A DNA stretch of 64,000 nucleotides from Streptomyces deccanensis (GCF_022385335.1 NZ_CP092431.1:8928001-8992000); one strand, 5' to 3'. Positions 52,021 to 61,502 are shown, counted from the stretch's first letter. Notes: generated by a model not told the origin, from the sequence alone. Numbers and translations are program-made.

Positions 52021-55000
52021 GTGAATGACGGTGGGGCAGCCACCCGATACGGAATCAGTCACCACGTGAACGTTGGAAGGAGACCATCGAGCCGGCTGAC
52101 ACGGCAGGGGCACGGCAGGGCTCGGCCGTGGCGGGTCCGCAAGAGCGGGTGGTATTACCTCTCGCTCGTGGCGACGCTGCTGGGCGCGCTGCTCCTGCTG
52201 TTCCTGGCCGTGACGGCACTGGTCACGCTGGCGAACGACCGGACGTTCTGGACACCGGTCCTGTGGCTCGACCAGCACTGCAAGAAGAGCAGCAATGCCT
52301 GCACCGTCCTCCAGTCGCTGATCATGCCCTTCCTCACCCTCTCCCTGGCCACGGTCGCGTACCTCTCCTTCCGGTTCACCAGGGTGCGCAGGGCGTACCT
52401 GAGGAAGGCCCGGACGACGCCGCACGAACTGGTGGAGACGGCGGGGGGCATCCTCGGAGAAGTGGTGGGCCGCGATCAGTTGTGCGAGGTCCTCATGGAG
52501 GACCAGCGGGACGCCCGGTTCCGCCGTACGCATGTCGTGGTCGGCGGCGTCGGCACGGGCAAGACGGCGCTGATCGTGCTGCTGACGGAGCAGTTCGCCC
52601 GGCGCAAGGCCCTTCCCGTGCCGCTGCGGCTGCGGAACGCCGACGCGGACCTGGATTTCCGCGAGATGGCGTTCCGACGGTTCTGCCGGGAGGTGCAGGG
52701 CTACATCCGTTCCGACGCGGAGGCCGAGAAGGTGTGGCGCAGGCTGTGCCAGCAGGGGCGGATCGTCGTCCTCGCGGACGGCCTCGAAGAGGCGCTGACC
52801 GATGACACCATGGCGGAGGAACGCGACACCGTCATCCGGCTGGCGATCCGGCGGGCCACCGACGAGCGGCTGCCGCTCATCATCACCTCCCGCCCGCACG
52901 ACTCCCTGCGGGGCATGGAGGCCTCCCTCACGGACCTGGAACCGCTGAGTGAGGAGGCCGCGCTCGCGTACATCTCCTCGGGCAGTGCCTGGGAGGACCG
53001 GCAGCGGCTGGACTGGATCGTGGAAAAGGCCGGCATCGCGGAGGCGCCCACCTACTTGCAGATCGCCGGCGAACTCCACGAGGAGGGCCTGCTGGAGCGC
53101 GCCCTGAACGCCAGCGCCGAGGAAGAGGCGGTGGAGACGCGCGGCGGGGACCGGGCGGGCCTGCGCCACCACCTGGTCGAAACCTGGATCGCCGCCCTGA
53201 TCAGCGGACGGTTCCGGCCGGAACTGCCGCTGGGGCAGGACGAGCGACGGGCGGCCGTGCACTACCTCTCCGCGCTCGCGTGCGCGGGGCTGGCGTCGGA
53301 CTCCTGCGAGGTGCACTTCACCGACGTGGTGGACGAGCAGAACCCCTCTCGGCCCCGCTACCCCGAGATCCTGGCGGAACTGGTGCGCAGGGTGGAGGAC
53401 AGCAAACTGGACATTCGCCTCGCCGCCCACTGGGGCGCGCGCATGGGGCTGGTGGAGGTCGGCGGTGACAGGGTCCGCTTCCAGCACAGCGTGATCCAGG
53501 CCCACCTCGGAGCGCGGTTCATGAACGCCGTGATCCATCCGGGCGTGCCCGCCGAGCCCACGGAGGGATACGTGTTCCCGGCGGCGCTGGAGAAGCCGGG
53601 CCGCGAACTGCTGATCGCCATGGTGCTCCACTCCCGCACGCCCGAGGGTTCGTGCCGCCACGGGGAAGAGGCGCACGGCGACGGGCAGCCGTGGTGTCCC
53701 GTGTCCGCCGCGCGGGACCTGCTGGTACGGGCAGCCTGCAAGGCGCAGATGGACATCAGGGAAGAGGCTTCCCGCCCCGGCTCCCCGCTGCGGCGACCGG
53801 CCGGGGCGGGGAGCCGGGCAGCACACGAAGCACAGGAACCGGCCCCGCAGCTCTCGGGGCGGCACATCCCGGACGGGCAGCGGCTGTACGGTCGCACGCT
53901 GCACACCAAGGCCCTCGAGCTGTACGCCGCCGCGCTGGAGATCGACAGCGTGGACGCCGAGCCGCAGCAGCAAGGCATCGCCATGCGGCTGGCCACGTCA
54001 TGGCCCGATCTGCGCGCCCGCGATCCGCACACGCTGCGCGTCGCGAAAGCTCTGCTCGTCTCCCGCTTCGGCGACGCCATGCGCGGCGTCGCCCGGAGCC
54101 GCACGGTGGTCCCCGCGTACCTGGAGCTCTTCGAGATCGCCCGTCTGGAGCCCTCGTACCCCATCCGCGTCGCCATCGCGCAGGAGATCGGCGCGGGCGG
54201 TGACAGCGCCTTCGCGGTGCTGCAGGCCCGGCTGCGCGGCCCGGAGACCGACCGGGACGAGACGCTGGAGCGAGCCCGGGACTGGATGGTCGACCTGTGG
54301 GGGGCGCAGGAGCCGGACGCGGACAGGGACGCGCAGGCGGAGCGCCGGGGGCACCGTCCGGCCGAGCGCGACGGGTCGCGCAGCCCCTGGGAGGCGCGCG
54401 AACGGGAGCGGCGGCGCGAGGAGCGCAGGCAGGAGGAGTCGGAGCGCGAGGAGGAGGAACAGCGGTGGCGGGACAACACCATGTGCGCCTGGCTGATTCC
54501 CCTGCTGGTCGGCTCGGTCACGACACAGCGCCACCAGAACACGCCCTACGAGTATCTGGAAAGCTGGGTACGCCGGGTCGGCGCGCCCGACGGGTCCGGC
54601 GCGCCGGCGCTCGACCTGACCGTGGAGATCGCCCTCGCCCAGGGGTTCAAGTACGCGGCGAACCGCCGCCACCGCCATCCGCATGCCCGCGCCGAGGCAC
54701 GCGAGTACCTGAGCGGGCAGGCCTGGGACATGCTCAAGCGCACCCGGTTCTGGTTCACCCGCCTCACCCTGCTGCACGCGCTGACCCTGTGGGACCTGCC
54801 CGACGGGGTCACGGTGACGCGCCCCGCGCACGGCCGGGGTTCCCACCCCGCGGAACAGGTCCGTCAGTGGCTGGCCCTGCCGGACGGCAAGGAGCAGCAC
54901 CCGTTCGTCGAGGAAGCCGCCCGGCTCTGCGTCCGGGCCCTGGAGACCCGGCAGCCGGAGCGGTTCCTGTGGATCGACGAGTCGGGTGTCGCCGCCCACG

Positions 55001-55506
55001 TCGGCTCGCAGACGGCACCGCGCGGCGAGGCGCGCAAGCACCAGCTGTGGATCCCGCCCTCGACCGGCTGGAGCACCCTCCACCCGCGGGCCCAGCAGCT
55101 CCTCGCGGACGTGCTGCTGCTCCTCAACCTCGCCGAGCGGGGCGACTGGCCCAAGGACCGCCTCCGACGCCTGCGGCACACGGCGCGGCCGGACCTGCCG
55201 CCGTGCCTGAGCCGGGACCGCAGCCCGCTCGACCCGGGGCGCACGGTCGTCCGGACGGCCACCTCCCAGGCGGGCTCCAACTGCCGTGACGACTGCTCCT
55301 TCGAGCTGTGCCCGTACCCGCCCAAGGGTCTCGACAGCCACCGTGTCGAGCTGAGCGAGGCCTTCTGCCGGGCGCAGTCCAGTGTGCTGTCACGGTCGTT
55401 CCTCCACCCCCAGGCCCCCTGGCAGCAACGCACGGACGTGGCCGAACTGCGCCGGTTCTGGGAGCGGATGGGCCAGCGAGCCCAGGACAACCCGCGTCCC
55501 CGCTGA
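52021..55506 (+). CDS. Membrane-anchored NACHT-type STAND ATPase
   Basis: An 1161-residue protein. Two predicted membrane helices (residues about 46-70 and 97-117) precede a NACHT-like NTPase: Walker A GGVGTGKTA at 175-183, Walker B VVLADG at 249-254, and an ITSRP sensor region. The rest is helical, with a highly charged stretch of Arg/Glu near 785-820 (RERERRREERRQEESEREEEEQR), and no effector domain I can name. STAND proteins act as sensors in immunity or signalling. GTG 52021 is used; GTG 52066 is an alternative. It may be functionally tied to the Fxs island just across the tRNA. Confidence 0.72.
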   Translation: MNDGGAATRYGISHHVNVGRRPSSRLTRQGHGRARPWRVRKSGWYYLSLVATLLGALLLLFLAVTALVTLANDRTFWTPVLWLDQHCKKSSNACTVLQSLIMPFLTLSLATVAYLSFRFTRVRRAYLRKARTTPHELVETAGGILGEVVGRDQLCEVLMEDQRDARFRRTHVVVGGVGTGKTALIVLLTEQFARRKALPVPLRLRNADADLDFREMAFRRFCREVQGYIRSDAEAEKVWRRLCQQGRIVVLADGLEEALTDDTMAEERDTVIRLAIRRATDERLPLIITSRPHDSLRGMEASLTDLEPLSEEAALAYISSGSAWEDRQRLDWIVEKAGIAEAPTYLQIAGELHEEGLLERALNASAEEEAVETRGGDRAGLRHHLVETWIAALISGRFRPELPLGQDERRAAVHYLSALACAGLASDSCEVHFTDVVDEQNPSRPRYPEILAELVRRVEDSKLDIRLAAHWGARMGLVEVGGDRVRFQHSVIQAHLGARFMNAVIHPGVPAEPTEGYVFPAALEKPGRELLIAMVLHSRTPEGSCRHGEEAHGDGQPWCPVSAARDLLVRAACKAQMDIREEASRPGSPLRRPAGAGSRAAHEAQEPAPQLSGRHIPDGQRLYGRTLHTKALELYAAALEIDSVDAEPQQQGIAMRLATSWPDLRARDPHTLRVAKALLVSRFGDAMRGVARSRTVVPAYLELFEIARLEPSYPIRVAIAQEIGAGGDSAFAVLQARLRGPETDRDETLERARDWMVDLWGAQEPDADRDAQAERRGHRPAERDGSRSPWEARERERRREERRQEESEREEEEQRWRDNTMCAWLIPLLVGSVTTQRHQNTPYEYLESWVRRVGAPDGSGAPALDLTVEIALAQGFKYAANRRHRHPHARAEAREYLSGQAWDMLKRTRFWFTRLTLLHALTLWDLPDGVTVTRPAHGRGSHPAEQVRQWLALPDGKEQHPFVEEAARLCVRALETRQPERFLWIDESGVAAHVGSQTAPRGEARKHQLWIPPSTGWSTLHPRAQQLLADVLLLLNLAERGDWPKDRLRRLRHTARPDLPPCLSRDRSPLDPGRTVVRTATSQAGSNCRDDCSFELCPYPPKGLDSHRVELSEAFCRAQSSVLSRSFLHPQAPWQQRTDVAELRRFWERMGQRAQDNPRPR

Positions 55507-55575
55507 CACCGCCCCGGACGGGGGCTGCACGTCGGCTCTCTGTTGCGCGACCACGCCTCACAAGCGCGCTTTCGT

Positions 55576-56781
55576 TCAGGAGGGCTCCTCGGAAGGGTCC
55601 TCTGCGGGCTTCTTCGAGGACTCCTTCGACGACTTCTTCGAGGACTCCTTGTACGCGCGCTCGCAGTAGGGCCAGTCGTCGAAGTTCCCCGCGCGTTTCC
55701 AGAGGCGGTGGGCCGCCTGGATGTTCCACTCCGGTTGCAGCGCCTCGCGTGGGGTGCCGCCGAGTTCGCGCAGCCGGGTGTCGGAGATCTGGAAGACGCC
55801 CCAGTTCCTGGTGCCGTTGGTGTTGGGCAGGATGTGGAGGGGGTCGAGGAAGGACTGGCAGTCGGCGATCGCGACCGCGTGGTCGGGGTCCTCGGCGAAC
55901 ACCTGGCGGACGCGTTGTCGCACCTTCTTCGGCGACCAACTCCGTATCCGTGCCTGCGGATCGTAGAGCGCCCGCTTCGTCTCGGCGCCGACCACGCCGT
56001 CCGGATCGAGGTCGTGCAGCACCTGGAACGCGGTGACCCGGCGCAGGGTTTGGGGTCCGAAGGAGCCGTCCACGGAGATGTCCGCGCCTGCCTTGGCGAG
56101 CAGTCGTTGCACCTCCTTGACGCAGGTGTCGTGCTGTCCCATGCCGACCGGTTCCGCGCACGCGGCGGAGAACAGCAGCCGGCCGTCGTCCGCGTCCTCG
56201 GCTGCGGCCTGCTGACGGGTCGCCAGCGTCATCCAGGTCCCGCCGGCCACCAGAAGCAGAAAACACACCGCGAGGATCGGCACCGCACGCCGACGCCAGG
56301 GGGTCACCGCCGCCTGGGCCCCGGCCGCCGTGGCCCCGGATTCCGACACCGCTGTCGGTAGGTCCGCGGTCCCCGCCGTCGGCACGGCCTCACTCGCCGT
56401 CGGGAGCACGGTGTCCGCCGCCGGCAGTCCGGTGTCTGCCTCCGCGTCCGCCCCCGCCGTCGGTGCGGTCTTCCCTTCCGCCTTGCCTTCCGCTTCCTCT
56501 TCCCCCGCGCCTTCCGTCTCGTCGGGGGTCATCCGGCTCATGTCGGCCACGGCCCAGAGCCGGTGCAGCTCTCGTAACTCGGTGGGGGAGGCTCCGCAGA
56601 TCAGCGCGAAGCGGTGTACGGGGCCGTAGTCCGGGGGCACGTACGAGCCCGAGCAGTAGCGGTGCAGAGACGATCTGCTGCTGCCGGTGCGCTGGGCGAG
56701 TGCCTCGTAACTCAGACCCGACCGCTCCTTCAACGACCGCAGGAACGCCGCGAATCGCTCCGGATCGACGGTGGCTGTCAC
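55576..56781 (-). CDS. XRE-type HTH membrane protein with peptidoglycan-binding and lysozyme-like domains
   Basis: A 401-residue protein. Residues 1-70 form an XRE HTH (LSYEALAQRTGSSRSSLHRYCSG). An Ala/Glu-rich linker leads to a single membrane helix near 170-190 (AVPILAVCFLLLVAGGTWMTL). Outside follow PG_binding_1 (VQRLLAKAGADISVDGSFGPQTLRRVTAFQ) and a transglycosylase-like domain (NWGVFQISDTRLRELGG, NIQAAHRLWKR). The tail is Ser/Lys/Glu-rich repeats. An inside DNA-binding and outside wall-sensing plan is suggested. Confidence 0.83.
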   Translation of the reverse strand: MTATVDPERFAAFLRSLKERSGLSYEALAQRTGSSRSSLHRYCSGSYVPPDYGPVHRFALICGASPTELRELHRLWAVADMSRMTPDETEGAGEEEAEGKAEGKTAPTAGADAEADTGLPAADTVLPTASEAVPTAGTADLPTAVSESGATAAGAQAAVTPWRRRAVPILAVCFLLLVAGGTWMTLATRQQAAAEDADDGRLLFSAACAEPVGMGQHDTCVKEVQRLLAKAGADISVDGSFGPQTLRRVTAFQVLHDLDPDGVVGAETKRALYDPQARIRSWSPKKVRQRVRQVFAEDPDHAVAIADCQSFLDPLHILPNTNGTRNWGVFQISDTRLRELGGTPREALQPEWNIQAAHRLWKRAGNFDDWPYCERAYKESSKKSSKESSKKPAEDPSEEPS

Positions 56782-57051
56782 AGGTTACCCCTAGTAATCG
56801 GTCGTTCGGAATTCGGGACCCTAGACCATTTACGCCTCGTGCGCATCTCGTGTTCATCGTGTGCGTGTTCGGTGCACGCCCCATCGATGTCCCACCGGCG
56901 TCCCAGAGCCGAGGGAACGGCGCAGGCAGTGCGGGGGACGGCATCCCACTCTCCCGTGACCTGCGGTTTTCCTTGCCGGGTCGACCGCGCCGTCGCCAGA
57001 GTCTGCGGTGCTCGCCGGGCACCGGTCCGGTGGCTCGAAGAGAGGATTCCC

Positions 57052-57594
57052 ATGAGTTTGCGCACGCGATTCAAGCTGGCCGCCTGCACCGTCGGCGCCG
57101 TGGCCGCGGCCACCCTCGCGCTCGGGACCACGCCGGCCGCCGCGAGCGGGACGTACAGCGGGCTCGCCTACGTCTACGGTGCCGACAGCTACGTCGACGA
57201 CTGGGGCAACGAGGGCATCCTGTCGACCGGCACCAACACCAACTCCAACGCCACCTGCCTCTGGCAGAAGATCCTCTGGGCGGACGGCTTCCTGAACTCC
57301 GCCTCGGACATCGACGGCAGGTTCGGCTCGGACACCAAGGCGGCGACCGAGGCCCTCCAGAGATACTTCGACCTGGGTGTCGACGGATCGGTCGGCCAGG
57401 AGACCTTCGGGCACATGGACAAGTGGCTGTACTTCGTGTCCGGCAGCACCGCCGACGGTCAGACCGCGAACCTGCGCTACGACGGGATCGTGCGCGACTT
57501 CAACCTCAGCCGCAACGCGGACGGCAACTACAGCTTCCCCGACGGCGACGGCACCACGCGGCTCGCCGGCTACAACTACCTGACCTGCACCTGA
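57052..57594 (+). CDS. Secreted peptidoglycan-binding-like protein
   Basis: A 180-residue protein. A signal peptide (residues 1-32, ending TPAAASG) is followed by a PG_binding_1-like fold (CLWQKILWADGFLNSASDIDGRFGSDTKAATEALQRYFDLGVDGSVGQETF). The C-terminal 60 residues have no assigned domain. GAGG six bases upstream sets the ATG. It is divergent from the HTH/PG-binding membrane protein, which carries the same kind of domain, so the two may work together at the cell wall. Confidence 0.82.
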   Translation: MSLRTRFKLAACTVGAVAAATLALGTTPAAASGTYSGLAYVYGADSYVDDWGNEGILSTGTNTNSNATCLWQKILWADGFLNSASDIDGRFGSDTKAATEALQRYFDLGVDGSVGQETFGHMDKWLYFVSGSTADGQTANLRYDGIVRDFNLSRNADGNYSFPDGDGTTRLAGYNYLTCT

Positions 57595-57632
57595 TCCACT
57601 CGGGGCCGCACGGTCCCCTCGCGAACGTCGGG

Positions 57633-57669
57633 CCGCGCATGCCCCTTGCCGGGGAAGGGGCATGCGCGG
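57633..57669. terminator. Hairpin terminator between convergent genes
   Basis: A perfect 15-base-pair stem (CCGCGCATGCCCCTT and its complement) with a seven-base loop lies between the secreted protein and the GH43-type gene. Confidence 0.8.
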
Positions 57670-57687
57670 TGGCCGGGCACGCCTCGG

Positions 57688-58722
57688 TCAGCCGCCGCCG
57701 TCGAGATCGGCACGCCTGCGCAGCACGCGCAGCTCGCTGCCGAAGAGCCGCATCTCGTAGAGCTTGCCCCGGGCGTTCTCGAAGGGGCGGTGGACGATCA
57801 TCATCAACTGTCCGTCGAACGTGCGGAACAACATGCCGTGGCCGCTGTCCTCCCGGACCAGCGGCCGCCGTTGGTCCCACGGCCCGGCGAGGTCGCCCGT
57901 CCGGGAGACCGCGTAGGTCTGCACGTAACCCCCGCTGACGGTGCCGTCGTCGCCGGCCACGTTCTTCTCGTACGTCGACCACAGCATCAGCAGGGAGTCG
58001 TCGGGCGTCCGGTACAGCTGGGGGCCGTCGGTGATGTACGGCGCGAGCTGGTGCGGCACTCCGGCGGGGATCTGCTCGGTGAGCCAGGACGCGTCGGAGG
58101 CCTTGAAGAGGAACACCGGGTCCCCGACGGTCCGGGTCAGGTCCGGCGCCAGCCGGATCGCCTCCATGGTTCCGTCGACGGTCTGCAGCCACTCGTGCGC
58201 GTACACCATCCAGGGCTGCCCGGACGGGTCGACGTAGAGCGTGCCGTCGAGGGTCATGAGGTGCTCGGGCGGGGTGGGGCGGGTGGGGTCCACGACGGTG
58301 AACGGGCCCAGCAGGGAGTCGGACACGGCGGTGATCGTGCCGCGCATGTGGTTCGGGAGCTGGAAGGGCGTGCCCCACCGGGCGGCCGGCGGCACCGGCA
58401 GCGGCGCGTTCTCGTCGTGCAGCGTGGTGAACAGGTAGTACCGGCCGTCCCACGCGTGCACCTCCGGCGCCCACGCGCCGTCGCTCGCCCAGATCCCTGG
58501 CTGGTCGGCCGTCCGGAAGACCACGACGGGGCGGGTCCACTCCCGCAGGTCGGTGCTGCGGTAGACCATCGTGCCGGTGCCGTCTACGCCCGAGACGCTC
58601 GGGTCGTTGGACGTGTAGAGGTGGTACGTGCGGGTCGTGTCGTCGGCGACCACGAACGGATCGTGCAGCGGCATGTCGGGAAGCCGCAGCTCGGGACGGT
58701 GCGTCGGTTCGGTCGAGGTCAC
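57688..58722 (-). CDS. Glycoside hydrolase family 43-type protein
   Basis: A 344-residue five-bladed propeller. LHDPFVVADDTTRTYHLYTS has the catalytic-base Asp region, DGAWAPEVHAWDGRYYLFTTLH and GTLYVDPSGQPWMVYAHEW are further typical blades, and ITDGPQLYRTPDDSLLMLWST is present. Members cleave arabinans and xylans. No signal peptide is visible, so an intracellular oligosaccharide substrate is likely. GTG 58722 is chosen; ATG 58674 is an alternative. A 20-base tandem duplication begins just before its start codon. Confidence 0.82.
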   Translation of the reverse strand: MTSTEPTHRPELRLPDMPLHDPFVVADDTTRTYHLYTSNDPSVSGVDGTGTMVYRSTDLREWTRPVVVFRTADQPGIWASDGAWAPEVHAWDGRYYLFTTLHDENAPLPVPPAARWGTPFQLPNHMRGTITAVSDSLLGPFTVVDPTRPTPPEHLMTLDGTLYVDPSGQPWMVYAHEWLQTVDGTMEAIRLAPDLTRTVGDPVFLFKASDASWLTEQIPAGVPHQLAPYITDGPQLYRTPDDSLLMLWSTYEKNVAGDDGTVSGGYVQTYAVSRTGDLAGPWDQRRPLVREDSGHGMLFRTFDGQLMMIVHRPFENARGKLYEMRLFGSELRVLRRRADLDGGG

Positions 58723-58762
58723 GGCTGAAGAGTAGTGGTCGCGGCTGAAGAGTAGTGGTCGC
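58723..58762. repeat. 20-base tandem duplication in a divergent promoter region
   Basis: Two exact copies of GGCTGAAGAGTAGTGGTCGC lie directly upstream of the GH43-type start and before the aldo/keto reductase. They could duplicate a promoter or operator element. Confidence 0.9.
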
Positions 58763-58843
58763 GAAGGGCGTTGACTTCGCGTGCGCTTCAAGTCGCAGAC
58801 TCCTGTGCGGGCCCGAGAGCCGGGCGGAACGGGAGGCAACGGC

Positions 58844-59827
58844 ATGAGGTACCGCACCATCGGAAGCGACCCCGGAACCCGTCGCGAGGTCAGTGTGCTC
58901 GCGTTGGGCGCGATGCTGTTCGGCTCGCGGACGGACGAGAGGACGTCGTTCGCGATCCTCGACCGCTATGTCGAGGCGGGCGGGAACTTCATCGACACCT
59001 CCGACAACTACGCCTTCTGGATCGACGGCGGGCAGGGCGGGCAGAGCGAGGAACTGCTCGGCCGGTGGCGGCGCAGCCGGGGCGTCGGCGACGAGATCGT
59101 CATCGCCACCAAGCTCGGCGCCCGTCCCCTGGCGCCCGGCACCAGTTACGTCGACAACGCCGAGGGCCTGTCGGCCGAGGTGATCCGGGAGTCGGCGGAG
59201 CGCAGCCGGGAACGGCTCGGGGTGGAGCGGCTCGACCTGCTCTACGCGCACATCGAGGACCGTACGGTGTCGGCGCGGGAGACCGTCGAGGGGTTCGCGG
59301 CGCTTGTCGCGGAGGGCACGGTCGGGCTGCTCGGGGTGAGCAACCACGCCGTGTGGCGGGTGGAACGGGCGCGGGCCCTCGCCGCCGCGGCCGGCCTGCC
59401 CGGCTACGAGGTGCTCCAGTACCACCACAGCTATCTGCGGCCCCGGACCGACGTCCCGGGCGACCTCTGGCCGGACGGCACCCTCGGCGCGACCACCGCC
59501 GAACTGCTGAGCTATCTGGAGGCCGAGCCCGGCCTCACCCTGGTCGCCTACTCACCGCTGCTCAAGGGCGGTTACGTACGGCCGGAGACCCTGCCGTCGG
59601 ACTACGACCACCCGGGCACCCCCGCCCGGACGAAGGTGCTCGGCGAGGTGGCGCGGGAGACCGGCGCGACCGTCAACCAGGTCGTGCTGGCCTGGCAGTT
59701 GGGGGGCCGGTTCCCGATCGTTCCGTTGGCCGGGGTGTCGTCGGTGGCGCAGTTGGAGGAGAACCTGGGCGCGGTGGAGCTGGAGCTGACGCGTGAGCAG
59801 CGGGCCAGGCTCGACGCCGTGAGCTGA
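58844..59827 (+). CDS. Aldo/keto reductase
   Basis: A 327-residue TIM-barrel oxidoreductase. GGNFIDTSDNYAFW holds the catalytic Asp and Tyr region; the Lys and His fit ATKLGARP and LYAHIED. LVAYSPLLKGG and PLAGVSSVAQLEENLGA form the NADPH site. GGGAGG seven bases before the ATG fixes the start. It is divergent from the GH43-type gene, so a sugar-related role is conceivable. Confidence 0.88.
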   Translation: MRYRTIGSDPGTRREVSVLALGAMLFGSRTDERTSFAILDRYVEAGGNFIDTSDNYAFWIDGGQGGQSEELLGRWRRSRGVGDEIVIATKLGARPLAPGTSYVDNAEGLSAEVIRESAERSRERLGVERLDLLYAHIEDRTVSARETVEGFAALVAEGTVGLLGVSNHAVWRVERARALAAAAGLPGYEVLQYHHSYLRPRTDVPGDLWPDGTLGATTAELLSYLEAEPGLTLVAYSPLLKGGYVRPETLPSDYDHPGTPARTKVLGEVARETGATVNQVVLAWQLGGRFPIVPLAGVSSVAQLEENLGAVELELTREQRARLDAVS

Positions 59828-59846
59828 GGCGCGGGGACCCGCCCGG

Positions 59847-60353
59847 TCACGTCCGGCTGACGTTGGCGGTCAGCAGCCGCAGCAACTGCTTGGCCATGGT
59901 GTGCTGTTCGGGGGAGAGCCCCATGGCCTCGCCGATGTCCACGGGGACGGTCCGGGCCCGCTCCTCCAGCCGGGCGCCGGCGTCGGTGAGGCGGATGGCG
60001 ACGGAGCGCTCGTCGTCCGTACGGCGCTCGCGGCGCAGCAGACCGCCGGCCTCCAGGCGCTTCAGGAGCGGGGAGAGGGTGCTGGACTCCAGTTGGAGCG
60101 CCGCGCCCAGGTCGCGCACGGAGATGGAGTCCCGCTCCCAGAGCACCAGCATGACGAGGTACTGCGGATAGGTCAGGCCCAGCTCGTCGAGCAGCGGTCG
60201 GTAGCGGGCGGTGACCGCGCGCGAGGCGGCGTACAGGGCGAAGCAGAGCTGGTCGTCCAGGAGCAGGGTGTGCTCCGGTGCCGGATCCGCCCCGGCGGTC
60301 ACGATCTCGCCGACTGTGCTCACGGTGTCGCTCCTCGGTCCCGTGCTCTGCAT
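59847..60353 (-). CDS. MarR family regulator, OhrR-like
   Basis: A 168-residue winged-helix regulator. LLDDQLCFALYAASRAVTARYRPLLDELGLTYPQYLVMLVLWE matches OhrR, with C37 at the peroxide-sensing position and conserved Tyr residues nearby. The wing region is LKRLEAGGLLRRERRTDDERS. No ohr peroxidase lies here; the divergent neighbour is an esterase. GGGAG precedes the ATG. It converges on the aldo/keto reductase. Confidence 0.87.
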   Translation of the reverse strand: MQSTGPRSDTVSTVGEIVTAGADPAPEHTLLLDDQLCFALYAASRAVTARYRPLLDELGLTYPQYLVMLVLWERDSISVRDLGAALQLESSTLSPLLKRLEAGGLLRRERRTDDERSVAIRLTDAGARLEERARTVPVDIGEAMGLSPEQHTMAKQLLRLLTANVSRT

Positions 60354-60422
60354 GACGATCTCCCACTCTACCCGCGAGTTGTGTCGGGCCCAAAATGATA
60401 GCGCGATAAAAAATCGTGGGCG

Positions 60423-60445
60423 GATTAGTTGTGCACGACTGAATC
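60423..60445. promoter_or_regulatory. Quasi-palindromic operator of the OhrR-like regulator (candidate)
   Basis: A centre GTGCAC flanked by AGTT/GACT and outer GATT/AATC lies in the 180-base divergent region between the regulator and the esterase gene. OhrR/MarR proteins favour such A/T-flanked palindromes. A smaller CGAT/ATCG repeat sits at 60404-60416. Confidence 0.45.
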
Positions 60446-60533
60446 GCGCGCTACTGTCGTGGTGTGCCGCCGACCCGGCGAACGACGCCGGCCCACCCCC
60501 CCCGCCCGCGGCACCCGCTCCGAGGAGATCGTC

Positions 60534-61502
60534 ATGACCGAGACCACCCACCGCCGTCCCGTCCTCGAACCCGCCGCCGCGGCCTTCGCGGAGGCGACCG
60601 CGAACCCGCCGTACCTCTTCGACCTCGGTCCGATCGAGGGCCGGAAGGTCGTCGACGAGGTGCAGTCGGGCGACATCGCGAAGCCGGCCGTGGACGAGGA
60701 ATGGGTGACCGTGCCGGGCGGACCGACCGGCGAGGTCAGGGCCCGCCTCGTCCGCCCGGCGGGAGCCGAGGGCGTGCTGCCGGTGATCCTGTACATCCAC
60801 GGCGCGGGCTGGGTGTTCGGCAACGCCCACACCCACGACCGCCTGGTGCGCGAGCTGGCCGTGGGCGCGCGGGCCGCGGTCGTCTTCCCCGAGTACGACC
60901 TCTCGCCCGAGGCCCGTTACCCGGTCGCCGTCGAGCAGAACTACGCGGTGGCCCGCTGGATCGTCACCGAGGGCGCCGGCCGTGGTCTGGACGCCGACCG
61001 GATCGCCGTGGGCGGTGACTCCGTCGGCGGCAACATGAGCGCCGCGCTGACCCTGATGGCCAAGGAGCGGGGCGATGTCCCGCTGGTCCAGCAGGTGCTC
61101 TTCTACCCGGTCACCGACGCGGCCTTCGACACCGGCTCCTACCAGGAGTTCGCCGAGGGCTACTTCCTGCGGCGCGACGCCATGCGGTGGTTCTGGGACC
61201 AGTACACGACCAGCGAGAAGGACCGCGCCGAGATCACCGCCTCACCGCTGCGCGCCACCACCGAGCAGCTCCAGGGGCTGCCGCCGGCCCTCGTGATCAC
61301 CGCCGAGGCCGACGTCCTGCGCGACGAGGGCGAGGCGTACGCGGACAAGCTGCGCGAGGCCGGGGTGGCGGTCACCGCCGTCCGTTACCAGGGCATCATC
61401 CACGACTTCGTGATGCTCGACGCCCTGCGCGGGACGCACGCGGCCGAGGCCGCCATCGGGCAGGCGATCGCCACCCTGCGCACGGCGCTCGGCACCGACT
61501 GA
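60534..61502 (+). CDS. Alpha/beta hydrolase, hormone-sensitive-lipase family
   Basis: A 322-residue esterase. Oxyanion motif ILYIHGAGWVFG (HGGG variant HGAG), nucleophile GGDSVGGN, catalytic Asp in ITAEADVLRDEG and His in YQGIIHDFVML. GAGGAG precedes the ATG. Divergent from the OhrR-like regulator, so expression is probably inducible, perhaps by oxidants or phenolic compounds. Confidence 0.9.
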   Translation: MTETTHRRPVLEPAAAAFAEATANPPYLFDLGPIEGRKVVDEVQSGDIAKPAVDEEWVTVPGGPTGEVRARLVRPAGAEGVLPVILYIHGAGWVFGNAHTHDRLVRELAVGARAAVVFPEYDLSPEARYPVAVEQNYAVARWIVTEGAGRGLDADRIAVGGDSVGGNMSAALTLMAKERGDVPLVQQVLFYPVTDAAFDTGSYQEFAEGYFLRRDAMRWFWDQYTTSEKDRAEITASPLRATTEQLQGLPPALVITAEADVLRDEGEAYADKLREAGVAVTAVRYQGIIHDFVMLDALRGTHAAEAAIGQAIATLRTALGTD

